Shown: one piece after another, positions 49,779 to 59,817 of the stretch
How positions within the stretch are numbered: position 1 is the first letter of the stretch
How the letters are laid out: every line of letters starts with the position of its first letter
From: Brevundimonas sp. NIBR10
Lineage (GTDB): Bacteria; Pseudomonadota; Alphaproteobacteria; Caulobacterales; Caulobacteraceae
Direction of reading: 5' to 3'
Assembly: GCF_027912515.1 (NCBI RefSeq)
Contig: NZ_CP115464.1
Span: forward strand, 2,108,001-2,172,000
Length of the DNA stretch: 64,000 nucleotides
Notes under the pieces: model-generated
Database searches by the model: none
Told to the model about the DNA's origin: nothing
The model's input: only the letters and a program-made list of their open reading frames with translations
Translations under genes and position numbers: made by a program

Positions 49779-50189
49779 ATGGCGCGTATTCTGATTGTCG
49801 ACGATGACGAGCTCCTCAGGGCTCTGCTTACATATCGTCTATCCGCCGACGGTCATGACGTGCTGGCCTTGGAAGATGGCTCGCGTGTGCTTTCCGTCAT
49901 TGAAGAATGCCGCCCGGACCTGATCGTGCTTGATGCGATGATGCCGGTAATGGACGGCTTCGAGATCCTGCGCCGCCTGAAGACCGGGGCCAGTCCGGAC
50001 TCCACGCCCGTGATCATGCTGACAGCGCTCAAGCGGGAGGCCGATATTGTCGGGGCCCTTGAGCTCGGCGCGGCCGATTATCTGGCCAAGCCCTTCATTC
50101 CCGACGAACTAAGCCAACGGATACGACGCGTTCTGGCTGCCAGTCCCCACAGCGAGACCTTAGATGCCCGTGCACGCCGTCCCGGTTGA
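49779..50189 (+). CDS. Single-domain response regulator
   Basis: A 136-residue receiver: acidic pocket ARILIVDDDELLRALLTYRL, phosphoacceptor in DLIVLDAMMPVMDGFEIL, Thr in VIMLTALKRE and the conserved Lys in YLAKPFIPDEL. No output domain. It opens an operon and overlaps the YaiO gene by 26 bases, so it is probably the controlling receiver of the polysaccharide genes. The likely phosphate source is the kinase/HPt cluster 4 kb downstream. Confidence 0.93.
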   Translation: MARILIVDDDELLRALLTYRLSADGHDVLALEDGSRVLSVIEECRPDLIVLDAMMPVMDGFEILRRLKTGASPDSTPVIMLTALKREADIVGALELGAADYLAKPFIPDELSQRIRRVLAASPHSETLDARARRPG

Positions 50190-51234
50190 ACCTGCGGCCA
50201 TCGTCGTACAGGCTCAAACCCAAACCGTATACGATACCGCAGTCGCAGATCGCCGAGCAGGTCGTTACGCGGCTGCCCTGGCTGGCTTTCAAGCCGTACT
50301 CAACGCCGAGCCGGCCAATCTGGACGCCAGGCTGAACCTTGGACTGACTCTGCTGGCGCTGGACAGGCTGGATGACGCCGAAGCCGCGCTTGAAACGGTT
50401 CTCGAGGCCGCGCCGGAATATGTCGACGCCCGCCTTGGCCTCGTCCAGGTGGCGCGTCGGCGCGGCGACGCCGCTGCGGCCCGACGCCAGCTCGATCTGG
50501 CCACGGCCGTCGCGCCGGACCGTGACGACGTTCAAGCGCTCTCGGCCGCCATGGACGTGCCGCTCTGGCGATTTGACCTCGATGCTTCCCGCAGCCGGCT
50601 GTCGCAGGACCTCCCGGACTGGAGCAGCGAGCGTCTTGGTATAACAAGACGTCTCAACGAACGCACGGCAGCGGGGCTCTCCATCGAGCGGACCGAGCGG
50701 TTTGGCGATGAGGACGTCTATCTGGAAGGCCAGCTCGATCGGGAATGGGGGCGCGCATCCGTCTTTGTGGCCATCGGCGGGGCGCCTGGAGCCGACTACC
50801 GGGCTGAGCGGGCTGTGCGGATCGGCGGGGCGACGCCCTTAAGCAACCGCTTCGCAGCTTCGATCGAAGCCGGTGCTGCGCGCTACGCCACAGGCACTGT
50901 TCGCAACTTCCAGCCGGGACTGACGGCGACCATGGCCTCAGCCAGAATAGTGCTGGCAGCCCGTTGGATCCTCGTCTGGGATGAGCAGGACCGCCGTCGA
51001 TCCGGATATGCGATACGCGCCAGCGCCGCCGTAACGGATCGGTCTCGTGTGACCCTCAGCTATGCTGCCGCGCCTGAAACGTCCGAGGGGGTGACCGTGG
51101 ACGTGCGGGCAACGGGCATCGGTCTCGAAGTTGATCTGGTCGAACGGATCACTGCTCGACTGACCCTGGTTCAGGAGGACCGCGCCAGCTATCGACGGGA
51201 CGAGATCGCGGTCGGACTCGGCGTCCGGTTCTGA
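50164..51234 (+). CDS. TPR plus YaiO-type outer-membrane beta-barrel protein
   Basis: A 356-residue protein. Residues ~20-125 contain TPR-like helices (AVADRRAGRYAAALAGFQAV, LNLGLTLLALDRLDDAEAAL, DARLGLVQVARRRGDAAAAR). The C-terminal ~220 residues are a YaiO-family barrel of alternating strands (RTAAGLSIERTERFGDEDVY, RASVFVAIGGAPGADYRAER), ending in VGLGVRF with the outer-membrane terminal Phe. YaiO-type proteins lie beside GT2 glycosyltransferases and are thought to help move or hold polysaccharide at the outer membrane. No typical signal peptide is visible, so export is unclear or the start lies further on. Overlaps its neighbours on both sides. Confidence 0.85.
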   Translation: MPVHAVPVEPAAIVVQAQTQTVYDTAVADRRAGRYAAALAGFQAVLNAEPANLDARLNLGLTLLALDRLDDAEAALETVLEAAPEYVDARLGLVQVARRRGDAAAARRQLDLATAVAPDRDDVQALSAAMDVPLWRFDLDASRSRLSQDLPDWSSERLGITRRLNERTAAGLSIERTERFGDEDVYLEGQLDREWGRASVFVAIGGAPGADYRAERAVRIGGATPLSNRFAASIEAGAARYATGTVRNFQPGLTATMASARIVLAARWILVWDEQDRRRSGYAIRASAAVTDRSRVTLSYAAAPETSEGVTVDVRATGIGLEVDLVERITARLTLVQEDRASYRRDEIAVGLGVRF

Positions 51235-52310
51235 TGACGCTTCTTGCCTCCCTGTGGTGGGGATCTCTTGCCCTTGCTCTCAGCGCCTTGGTCTGGATGT
51301 TCGGCCTGGTGCTGGCCCGCTTGGGCCGCGAGCGAAGCGGCCGGGCGCGCGATCTGGACCGCAAGCGCCTGCGGGAGGTCTGTCTGGCGATCGTGAGCGA
51401 AGCCGGCGAGACGGCCGAAGGTTTGCGACCATTTCAGCATCGGGCCCGGTTGATGGCGGAAGCGCTGCTGGAGTTTGGAGCGATCGTTCGGGGCGCTGAG
51501 CGGGAGCGCTTGATTGCGGCCTATCGGCTGATGGCGGCGGATTCGCGCTTCCGCGAGCGGCTGTTCGCTGGAAGCAAAGCGGGGCGTCTGGCAGCGGCGG
51601 AGGCCCTCGCCTTGTTTCCGTCAGACGAGACCGAGCGCGCTCTCAACCGGGTCGTCAACGACCCGCGCGACGCCGAACTCGCTGCCGCGGCCGTCCGTTC
51701 CCTTGTCGAACTTGATCGACCCCCGCCGCTGGGTCGGCTGCTAGACGAACTCGAAGCTAGGAAGATGACCGACTCGCTCGTCTACCTTCCGATCGTGCGC
51801 CGTCTGGTCGCCTTGTCGCCAGATGAGGCCATGAGCCGGCTGGACTCCTCCGCCACCTCGCCCGCCGCGCGCGTGTTGCTCGCGGATGCCGTCGCCGTGA
51901 GCGGAGACTATCGCGCCGTCGCGCCGCTTCAGCGGGCCGCGCGGGCCGATCGGCCGGATCTTCGGATGGCTGCCATAAGGGGGCTAAGCCTGCTCGCCCA
52001 CCCGGCTTCGATCCCCACCTTGACGGAAGCCCTGTCGGATCCGGACTGGGAAGTCCGCGCCGCTGCTTGCGAAGCGATGGGGCGTACCGGCTTTGGCGAG
52101 GGCGTCGCCGATCTGGCAGAATTGCTCGCCGACAGCGTGTGGTGGGTGCGATTCCAGGCGGCCGAGGCCCTGGGCCGCTTGGGCCCGGACGGTCTGGAAG
52201 CCCTCCTGCACGCCTCGCGACTCTCCGATGACCTCCCGCGTCGAGCCGCATCCCTCGCCCTGGCTGAGAAGGGCTTTGCCGCTCCCGTGCTGGAGCGCGG
52301 GTCGTGCTGA
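51234..52310 (+). CDS. Membrane-anchored HEAT-repeat protein
   Basis: A 358-residue protein. An N-terminal transmembrane helix (WWGSLALALSALVWMFGLVL) anchors it, then a helical domain and HEAT/PBS-lyase-like repeats (RRLVALSPDEAMSRLDSSAT, MAAIRGLSLLAHPASIPTLT, DPDWEVRAAACEAMGRTGFG, SVWWVRFQAAEALGRLG). HEAT repeats act as protein-binding scaffolds, here probably joining the cytoplasmic glycosyltransferase to other parts of the machine. Its ATG shares one base with the YaiO stop, and its end overlaps the GT2 start by seven bases, so all are translated together. Confidence 0.87.
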   Translation: MTLLASLWWGSLALALSALVWMFGLVLARLGRERSGRARDLDRKRLREVCLAIVSEAGETAEGLRPFQHRARLMAEALLEFGAIVRGAERERLIAAYRLMAADSRFRERLFAGSKAGRLAAAEALALFPSDETERALNRVVNDPRDAELAAAAVRSLVELDRPPPLGRLLDELEARKMTDSLVYLPIVRRLVALSPDEAMSRLDSSATSPAARVLLADAVAVSGDYRAVAPLQRAARADRPDLRMAAIRGLSLLAHPASIPTLTEALSDPDWEVRAAACEAMGRTGFGEGVADLAELLADSVWWVRFQAAEALGRLGPDGLEALLHASRLSDDLPRRAASLALAEKGFAAPVLERGSC

Positions 52311-53746
52311 ACATCGAGCCCGGGCTGTTCCTCGCTGTCGCCGCTGCCGCAATCGCCTGGTTCGTGATCGGAACAGGACTTCTGCAGAACCTCATCTATC
52401 TGGTGCAGCTCGGGCTGGCCGCCACAGCCCTTGTGGAACGCCCGCCTACGTCCCAGGCTGGGGTAATGTGGCGTCGATTGTCCGAAAGCGCCCCGCCGAT
52501 CGCGCTTCTGGCCCCGGCATACAACGAGTCCCTGACAATCAGCCAATCCGTTCGGTCGTTGCTGTCGCTGCACTACCCAAACTTCGAAGTCGTGGTCATC
52601 AACGACGGTTCAAGCGACGACACCTTGGCCGTATTGATAGAAACCTTCGATCTTGAACCGATCGAGCGGCACTACGATCTGGAAATCGCCCATGCGGCGA
52701 TACGCGGTCTCTATGGAGCGGTCCATCAACCGCGGCTGATCGTGATCGACAAGGTAAACGGCGGTAAGGCCGACGCCCTGAACGCCGGGATCAATGTCTC
52801 GCGCGCGCCCATCTTCTGCTCCATGGACGCGGATTCTCTACTGGAGCCTGATGCCTTACTGAGGGCGGTGCGCCCCTTTGTCGAGGACCCCGTTCGCACG
52901 GTAGCCGTCGGGGGGACCGTGCGGATCGCAAACGGCTGTGTGATCGCCGACGGGCGGGTGGTCGAGGTCCGCGCGCCGCGCAATCTTCTGGCCCTGCTTC
53001 AGACGGTCGAATATCTGAGGGCGTTCCTGATGGCGCGCCTTGCCTGGAGCCGCATCAACACCCTCACAATCATTTCTGGTGCTTTCGGCCTGTTTCGCCG
53101 CGCCCGCGTCATCGAAGTCGGCGGGTACACCCATGCCACCGTGGGTGAGGACATGGAACTGGTCGTAAAGCTGCATCGGCTGATGCGCGACAACGGGCTC
53201 CCTTACCGCATCGCTTTTGTACCCGAGCCGGTGTGCTGGACCGAAGCACCGGAAAGCCTGAGCGTGCTCGGCCGGCAGCGGTCGCGCTGGCACCGCGGCG
53301 CTCTGGAGACGTTCGAGCGCCATTGGCCGATGCTCTTCATCCCTCGCTATGGAAGGGTCGGCGCGATCGGTTTCGGCTATATTCTCCTGGTCGACGTCCT
53401 GGGACCGATCGTTGAGGCATTGGGCTATCTGTTGATCCCTCTGTTCTGGATGTCCGGTCTGCTCTCGGTCGAATATTTGCTGGCGTTTGTGGCCATGAGT
53501 TTCACCTTTGGCGTCGTCATCTCGGTGGGCTCTCTCGCGCTCGAAGAGTCCGAGCTGCGACGCTTCCCCCGCGCCCGCGACCTTGTCTTGCTGACCCTTG
53601 TCGCCGTGCTGGAAAACTTCGGGTACCGCCAGCTCAACACGTTGTGGCGACTGCGGGGCGTCTTGCAGTATCTGAGGCGGAGCCAGTCATGGGGGACCAT
53701 GACCCGCAAGGGCTTCGGATCTGCGAGCGTTACGCGTGGGACCTGA
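52304..53746 (+). CDS. Membrane processive GT2 glycosyltransferase
   Basis: A 480-residue protein. An N-terminal membrane helix (~8-38) leads to the GT-A domain: IALLAPAYNESLTISQSVRS, VVINDGSSDDT, DKVNGGKADALNAG, the DxD motif CSMDADS, the acceptor acid in GEDMELVVKL and QRSRWHRG, the Q-x-x-RW product-binding motif of processive synthases. Two or three membrane helices follow (GFGYILLVDVLGPIVEALGY, LLAFVAMSFTFGVVISVGSL). It is of the PgaC/IcaA/HasA type that builds and extrudes a beta-linked polymer. There is no PilZ domain, so direct c-di-GMP control is not evident. GTG start inside the HEAT gene end. Confidence 0.93.
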   Translation: MLNIEPGLFLAVAAAAIAWFVIGTGLLQNLIYLVQLGLAATALVERPPTSQAGVMWRRLSESAPPIALLAPAYNESLTISQSVRSLLSLHYPNFEVVVINDGSSDDTLAVLIETFDLEPIERHYDLEIAHAAIRGLYGAVHQPRLIVIDKVNGGKADALNAGINVSRAPIFCSMDADSLLEPDALLRAVRPFVEDPVRTVAVGGTVRIANGCVIADGRVVEVRAPRNLLALLQTVEYLRAFLMARLAWSRINTLTIISGAFGLFRRARVIEVGGYTHATVGEDMELVVKLHRLMRDNGLPYRIAFVPEPVCWTEAPESLSVLGRQRSRWHRGALETFERHWPMLFIPRYGRVGAIGFGYILLVDVLGPIVEALGYLLIPLFWMSGLLSVEYLLAFVAMSFTFGVVISVGSLALEESELRRFPRARDLVLLTLVAVLENFGYRQLNTLWRLRGVLQYLRRSQSWGTMTRKGFGSASVTRGT

Positions 53747-53767
53747 GCGCGACCATCGCGGGGTCGA

Positions 53768-54124
53768 TTACGCCGCTGTAAGAGCTATCTGCAGTTCACT
53801 GGCCGAGAACGGCTTCACGAGCGTCCTGTCTGCTCCGAGCCCGGCCGCCATGCCCAGAACCGCGTCAGCCCCCAATCTTCCTCCGCCGCTGATCGCCACG
53901 ATCCGAAGGTCGGGATGGACGCGGCGCGCCTGCATGATGAAATCGATCCCGTCGCGCTCAGGCATCAGAATATCGACGACCGCTGCTTCGCAGTGTTGGG
54001 CGGCTATGAGCTCGAACGCGCTGTTCACGTCGGGAGCACTCACGACTTCGAAACCAAGTCCGGCGACCATGTCTTGCAGATGCTGCAACATCAGTGGATC
54101 GTCGTCGATGACGCAAACTTTCAC
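53768..54124 (-). CDS. Single-domain response regulator
   Basis: A 118-residue receiver: VKVCVIDDDPLMLQHLQDMV, acceptor in AAVVDILMPERDGIDFI, and the Lys in LVKPFSASEL. The GTG at 54124 gives a normal receiver length and leaves room for the divergent kinase promoter; an upstream TTG (54190) would overlap that gene. It is convergent with the glycosyltransferase (22 bases between stops) and divergent from the hybrid kinase at 54173, so it belongs to the same relay. Confidence 0.9.
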   Translation of the reverse strand: MKVCVIDDDPLMLQHLQDMVAGLGFEVVSAPDVNSAFELIAAQHCEAAVVDILMPERDGIDFIMQARRVHPDLRIVAISGGGRLGADAVLGMAAGLGADRTLVKPFSASELQIALTAA

Positions 54125-54172
54125 CCGGCTGGCTCCCACGGGTTGTGCTGACACTGGCAAGGATACGCGACC

Positions 54173-56665
54173 TTGAGGGGGGCGCGTCAAGTCTGGCAGG
54201 TCATATATCGCTGGCCCGTGGTCGTCGCGGCCGTGCTGGCGCCGGTGCTGCTGGTCTTTTCAGGTTTTGAACTGGTGAACGAGTTTAGAAGCAACCGGAT
54301 CGTCCGCGCCGAGATCGACCGATCGTACGAAACCCGCTCACAAATTCAGAGTGTATTCTCCCTGCTGCAGGACGCCGAGACCGGGCAGCGGGGTTTCGTC
54401 ATTACGGGAGACGAGCGCTTTCTTGAGCCGTACGAGCGCGCGACCAGCGATCTCGACCGGCAGATGCAGACCTTGGGCGTGCTCTTCAGGCGCCACCCCG
54501 AACAGGCCGACGACTACGCGAGGCTCAATGATCTGGCTGTGCGCAAGGTCGCGGCGATGGAGGTCGGGATCGACGCGCGTCAGACCCAGGGGTTGGAAGC
54601 AGGAATCGCCGTGGTGTCCGCGGGGGAGGGCAAGCGCCTCATGGACGAGGTTCGCGCAGTTGTTGCCCAAATGAATGCTGTGGAGGCCGAGGCTTTGGAC
54701 GCCTACGCGCGCACGGCCCAGATGCGCACCGCCCGGACAGAGATCCTCGTCGGCGTACTGTTCCTAGCGTTGATCGCAGCGATCGGCGGCGCATCGTTCC
54801 TGATCTGGCGCTATATTCGCACCCGGCAGACGATGCTTTCGGCCATCGAAGCCACCGCGGCCCGGCAGAGCGCGATTTTCGACAGCGCTATCGACGGCAT
54901 CGTCACCCTGAATCCTAGCGGCACAATCGAAACGGTGAACGCCGCAGCTGCGCGCATGTTTGGTTACGACGCTCGGGAGATCACCCGTCGGGACGTGTCC
55001 CTGCTGATCGACATCGCGCCTGACGGCGACGGGGAGTTCCTCAAGCGGTTGGGTGCATCGCAGGGCGCGCTGGAGGGCGGCCTTCTTCGCCAGATGGAGG
55101 CCCGCCGCAAGAACGGCGACACCTTCCCGGTCGATGTCGCCCTGGGCCCGATGCGCTTGCCTTCCGGCATCCATATCGTCGCTATCGTCAGGGACATCTC
55201 TGAACGGCACCGGATGGAGCAGATGAAGAATGAGTTCGTTGCGACGGTAAGCCACGAACTGCGAACGCCCCTGACGTCCATAGCGGGATCACTGGGACTG
55301 CTGGCCGGCGGTGCGGCGGGAGCCTTGCCTGACAAGGCCGCGCGGTTGATCCAGATCGCCCACGCCAACAGCCAGCGGCTCGTGAGGCTGATCAATGACA
55401 TCCTTGACATCGAGAAGATCGAATCCGGCAAGCTTCGGCTCGATATGGCTCCCCTGGACCTGCGCGAGATCGCCGAGCGGTCAGTGGAAGGCGTCGGCGG
55501 CTATGCCGGCGATCTGGAGGTCACGCTCACCCTGACCGGACACGGTCCGGTCCCTGTTCGCGGGGATGCGGACCGGCTTATCCAGGTCGTGACCAACCTG
55601 CTGTCCAACGCGCTCAAGTTTTCGCCTCGAGGCGGCGAGGTCCGGATCAGCGTCGATCCCGAGACCCGGCTGGCGCGACTGAGCGTCGTTGACCAAGGAC
55701 CCGGTATCCCCGATGCTTTCCGTGCGCGTATTTTCTCGAAGTTCGCCCAGGCTGACGGCTCCGACACCCGGGCCAAGGGCGGCACGGGTCTCGGGCTCGC
55801 GATCGCCCGCGAGATCGCGGAACGCCATGGCGGTCGTCTTTGGTTCGAGTCCGCCGAAGGCTTCGGCGCGACCTTCCACCTCGACTTGCCGCTGTTCGAA
55901 GTCCCTGCAGCATCGGCCGACATGGGGGGGCCACGCCTGCTGATCGTCGAGGATGACGCGGACGCAGCCGAGGTACTGCGAGAGATGCTGGAACGTGACG
56001 GCTATGCAGCGGATGTGATTGCGACCGGCCGCGAGGCTCTGTCCGCGGCGCGGACCGGTGCCTACGCCGCCCTGCTGGTCGATCTTCAGTTGCCGGATGC
56101 CGACGGGATCGGGCTGATCCGGGCCCTGAGGGCAAGGCCCGACACGCGGGATCTCCCTGTGGTGGTGGTCTCAGGGGACACGGCCCGGGGTATGGCGCGG
56201 GGGCGGTCGCTGGAGGTTGTGGACTGGCTTGAAAAGCCGTTCGACCAGGCTCGACTCCGCACTGCCGTCGCCGCTCTCCATCAGCGCACCAAGGACCGGA
56301 AACCGCGCATCCTGCACGTCGATGACGATCGCGACATTCTGGAGGTCACCGCCTCTGCCCTTGGTAGTGGCGTGGACGTCACCTCCGCCGAAAGTCTGGC
56401 TGCGGCGCGGGTGTTGCTGTCGGGAATGAAGCCTGACCTCGTGATCCTCGACCTCGGCCTGCCTGATGGGTCGGGGCTGGAACTGCTGACTGACCTAGGA
56501 GATGGCACCGGGAAGACGATCCCTGTGGTCGTCTATTCGGCGCAGGAGATGGACGGGGCGTTAGCGGACCGGGTCGAGGCGGTCCTGACCAAGTCGCGCA
56601 CGTCTCTCGCAGGCCTGGCGCGAACGGTGCGTAGACTAACGGATGCCAGTGGAGCTGGAAAATGA
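54173..56665 (+). CDS. CHASE3-PAS hybrid kinase with two receivers
   Basis: An 830-residue membrane kinase. TM1 (~12-32), a CHASE3 domain (~40-185, with LLQDAETGQRGFVITGDERF), TM2 (~188-212) and PAS (~228-345, GTIETVNAAAARMFGYDARE). H-box [20 protein letters not shown] (near 360), ATPase GGTGLGLAIAREIAERHGG. Receiver 1 (~587: RLLIVEDDADAAEVLREML, acceptor ALLVDLQLPDADG) and receiver 2 (~711: RILHVDDDRDILEVTASAL, acceptor VILDLGLPDGSG). The TTG at 54173 is taken as start, AAGGA lying nine bases upstream. Its end overlaps the next receiver gene (ATGA). It is the probable sensor of the phosphorelay that feeds this locus. Confidence 0.92.
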   Translation: MRGARQVWQVIYRWPVVVAAVLAPVLLVFSGFELVNEFRSNRIVRAEIDRSYETRSQIQSVFSLLQDAETGQRGFVITGDERFLEPYERATSDLDRQMQTLGVLFRRHPEQADDYARLNDLAVRKVAAMEVGIDARQTQGLEAGIAVVSAGEGKRLMDEVRAVVAQMNAVEAEALDAYARTAQMRTARTEILVGVLFLALIAAIGGASFLIWRYIRTRQTMLSAIEATAARQSAIFDSAIDGIVTLNPSGTIETVNAAAARMFGYDAREITRRDVSLLIDIAPDGDGEFLKRLGASQGALEGGLLRQMEARRKNGDTFPVDVALGPMRLPSGIHIVAIVRDISERHRMEQMKNEFVATVSHELRTPLTSIAGSLGLLAGGAAGALPDKAARLIQIAHANSQRLVRLINDILDIEKIESGKLRLDMAPLDLREIAERSVEGVGGYAGDLEVTLTLTGHGPVPVRGDADRLIQVVTNLLSNALKFSPRGGEVRISVDPETRLARLSVVDQGPGIPDAFRARIFSKFAQADGSDTRAKGGTGLGLAIAREIAERHGGRLWFESAEGFGATFHLDLPLFEVPAASADMGGPRLLIVEDDADAAEVLREMLERDGYAADVIATGREALSAARTGAYAALLVDLQLPDADGIGLIRALRARPDTRDLPVVVVSGDTARGMARGRSLEVVDWLEKPFDQARLRTAVAALHQRTKDRKPRILHVDDDRDILEVTASALGSGVDVTSAESLAAARVLLSGMKPDLVILDLGLPDGSGLELLTDLGDGTGKTIPVVVYSAQEMDGALADRVEAVLTKSRTSLAGLARTVRRLTDASGAGK

Positions 56666-57039
56666 TCTTGCACGTTCTGCACGTTGACGACGAATCCGAT
56701 ATCCGTGAAGTTGCGGCGCTGGCGCTAGAAATGGACCCGGACGTCAATGTTCGATCCGCCGCATCCGGCGGAGAGGCCCTGGGCGTTCTGGAGTCAAATA
56801 CTCAGATCGACGTCATATTGCTGGATGTCATGATGCCGGAGCTGGACGGTCCGGGCACGCTCGAACGACTACGCACAATCCCCGCCCGTGCCGACACGCC
56901 TGTGATCTTCATGACGGCCCGGGCCCAGTCCCATGAGCTGGAACGGTTTCTCGGCCTTGGTGCCCTCGCAGTGATTTTGAAGCCGTTCGATCCGATGACC
57001 CTCGGTCAGCAGATTCGCGACCACCTGGCCAGCGCATGA
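56662..57039 (+). CDS. Single-domain response regulator
   Basis: A 125-residue receiver: LHVLHVDDESDIREVAALAL, acceptor in VILLDVMMPELDGPGTL, T in VIFMTARAQSHE and Lys in VILKPFDP. Overlaps both the kinase stop and the HPt start by ATGA, so kinase, receiver and HPt are produced in a fixed ratio. Confidence 0.92.
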   Translation: MILHVLHVDDESDIREVAALALEMDPDVNVRSAASGGEALGVLESNTQIDVILLDVMMPELDGPGTLERLRTIPARADTPVIFMTARAQSHELERFLGLGALAVILKPFDPMTLGQQIRDHLASA

Positions 57040-57314
57040 CCGATCCCCTCGCAGCTCTCAGGGCCCGCTTTCGCGATCGCGCATTGGCGGATCGTGAGGC
57101 GCTCGAGTTCCTGGCGCGGGAGAATCTCGCCAGCGACGAGCTGCGCCGCCTAGTGCATAATCTGGCGGGCACGGCGGGCACTTTCGGTTATCGATCCCTC
57201 AGCGAGGCGGCGATGGAAATCGACGATCAAATGGCATCCGGCATGGCGGCGGATCCTGCGAGCATGGATCGTCTGAAGGCCGGCTTGAACGAACTGGCGC
57301 AGTCCCCGGAATGA
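57036..57314 (+). CDS. Histidine phosphotransfer (HPt) protein
   Basis: A 92-residue helical protein. The phospho-histidine motif is RRLVHNLAGTAGTFGYRSL (the HxLxGxxGxFG pattern of HPt domains), followed by EAAMEIDDQM. It passes phosphate from a hybrid kinase receiver to stand-alone receivers. Coupled by ATGA to the receiver gene upstream; the next receiver gene follows 46 bases downstream. Confidence 0.9.
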   Translation: MTDPLAALRARFRDRALADREALEFLARENLASDELRRLVHNLAGTAGTFGYRSLSEAAMEIDDQMASGMAADPASMDRLKAGLNELAQSPE

Positions 57315-57360
57315 CGGACGAACGAGGGTTCCCCGCTCCGTTGCAACGGAGGAAATATCT

Positions 57361-57753
57361 GTGACCCAGCGCGTGTTTGTGGTCGAGGACGATGACCTCC
57401 TACGGGAAGCCGTCGATCTCATCCTGACCCATGCCGGTTATTCACTCGCCAGCACCGCAGTTGGAAACGGCGCGGTCAATCTGGTTGCACGCTTCAAGCC
57501 GCACCTCGTGTTGCTTGACATCAGGTTGCCGGATATCTCCGGGCTAAAGTTGCTAAGTGCGCTTCGCTGGAGCGGCTACAAGGCCCCGATCCTTATGATG
57601 ACTACCGACAGCAGCGCCGAGACGGTCCGCGACGTCCTGGCCCTGGGTGGTAATGGATATCTGTTGAAGCCCTTTGAACCCAAAGATCTGATCGGCCGCG
57701 TCCGAGCACCCCTCAAGCCGGCAAGCGGTGCGATCCACTATCTCGACGATTAG
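57361..57753 (+). CDS. Single-domain response regulator
   Basis: A 130-residue receiver: RVFVVEDDDLLREAVDLILT, acceptor in LVLLDIRLPDISGLKLL, T in LMMTTDSSAET and Lys in YLLKPFEPKDL. GTG start with GGAGG ten bases upstream. It ends the phosphorelay cluster and is a probable final acceptor from the HPt. Confidence 0.9.
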   Translation: MTQRVFVVEDDDLLREAVDLILTHAGYSLASTAVGNGAVNLVARFKPHLVLLDIRLPDISGLKLLSALRWSGYKAPILMMTTDSSAETVRDVLALGGNGYLLKPFEPKDLIGRVRAPLKPASGAIHYLDD

Positions 57754-57975
57754 TGGGTTACAAAAGGGAAGACGTCGGCCGCAGTTTGGTATGACGACAG
57801 CCGTGAAGGCGTGAACCGCCGGGTATCCGACGCAGCGCGGAATGTCGTGTTTGCCGCGTTGTCGTGACCGCTATTCGCCGCTTGGCCCGTGTGCTTCTTG
57901 GAATGGCCGTTAGACGCAAGCAGATGAACCGGTTCTCGATTTGAAGCTTAACCGTGGCGCGACTAGACTGCCGCC

Positions 57976-58122
57976 GTGCCGATCAAACCAGAGAGACAAA
58001 ATCCGTTCGAGCCTACGGTGCCAAAAGCGCGGCGAGGTCCAACGCGTCTGATCGCGATCGTGATCGTCGTCGTGCTTGTGCTCATTGCCGCTAGATTTGC
58101 TGCGCGAATCCTACTGGGCTGA
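57976..58122 (+). CDS. Short single-TM protein
   Basis: A 48-residue frame: a polar, basic N-terminus (MPIKPERQNPFEPTVPKARR) and one strong helix (LIAIVIVVVLVLIAA) near the C-terminus. It has the shape of a small membrane peptide; no family. GTG start without a strong ribosome-binding site. It directly precedes the captured SDR fragment. Confidence 0.5.
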   Translation: MPIKPERQNPFEPTVPKARRGPTRLIAIVIVVVLVLIAARFAARILLG

Positions 58123-58124
58123 AC

Positions 58125-58493
58125 TCAAGGCCTGCAGTCGCGATCTCGGCTACGGCCCCGTAGGCGCATAGCGGGTACCTCGGTGAAGTCACCATGCGGG
58201 CCGTCGATGCCGGCGTTGTTGAACGCCATGTCGAGGCGGCCGAAGGTTTCGACGGTCCGCGCAACCAGCGCCGCGACCTGGGCTTCGTCGGAGACGTCGC
58301 AGACAACCGCGAGGACGTTGTGACCGGCGACGGCAAGGCCTTCGGTAGCGGTGCGCAGCTTGTCTTCGTCGTGGGATGACAGAACCACCGTCGCCCCCGC
58401 TTCGGCGAAGGCCTGGGCCGTCGCCAGCCCGAGGCCGGAACTGGCGCCGGTGACGAGGGCGATCTGACCGGTGAAGTCATAGGTGGGGTTCAT
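58125..58493 (-). pseudogene. Short-chain dehydrogenase, C-terminally truncated
   Basis: From ATG 58493: IALVTGASSGLGLATAQAFA (NAD(P)-binding TGxxxGxG), then CDVSDEAQVAALV and MAFNNAGIDGPHGDFTEVP, the NNAG motif of classical SDRs. It then breaks into AMRLRGRSRDRDCRP. The catalytic Ser/Tyr-x-x-x-Lys half (~120 residues) is missing. The break at ~58160 marks the left edge of the captured segment with the aldo/keto reductase and LysR. Confidence 0.8.
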
Positions 58494-58549
58494 GTCGGTG
58501 ATCCTGTCGAGAAAGGTGCCGGCCGCGCGCTGACGCGGCCGGCTGGGCA

Positions 58550-59782
<1,233 letters not shown>

Positions 59783-59817
59783 TTATTCGTCCAGCGAATG
59801 AAACCCGACCAGCGATG

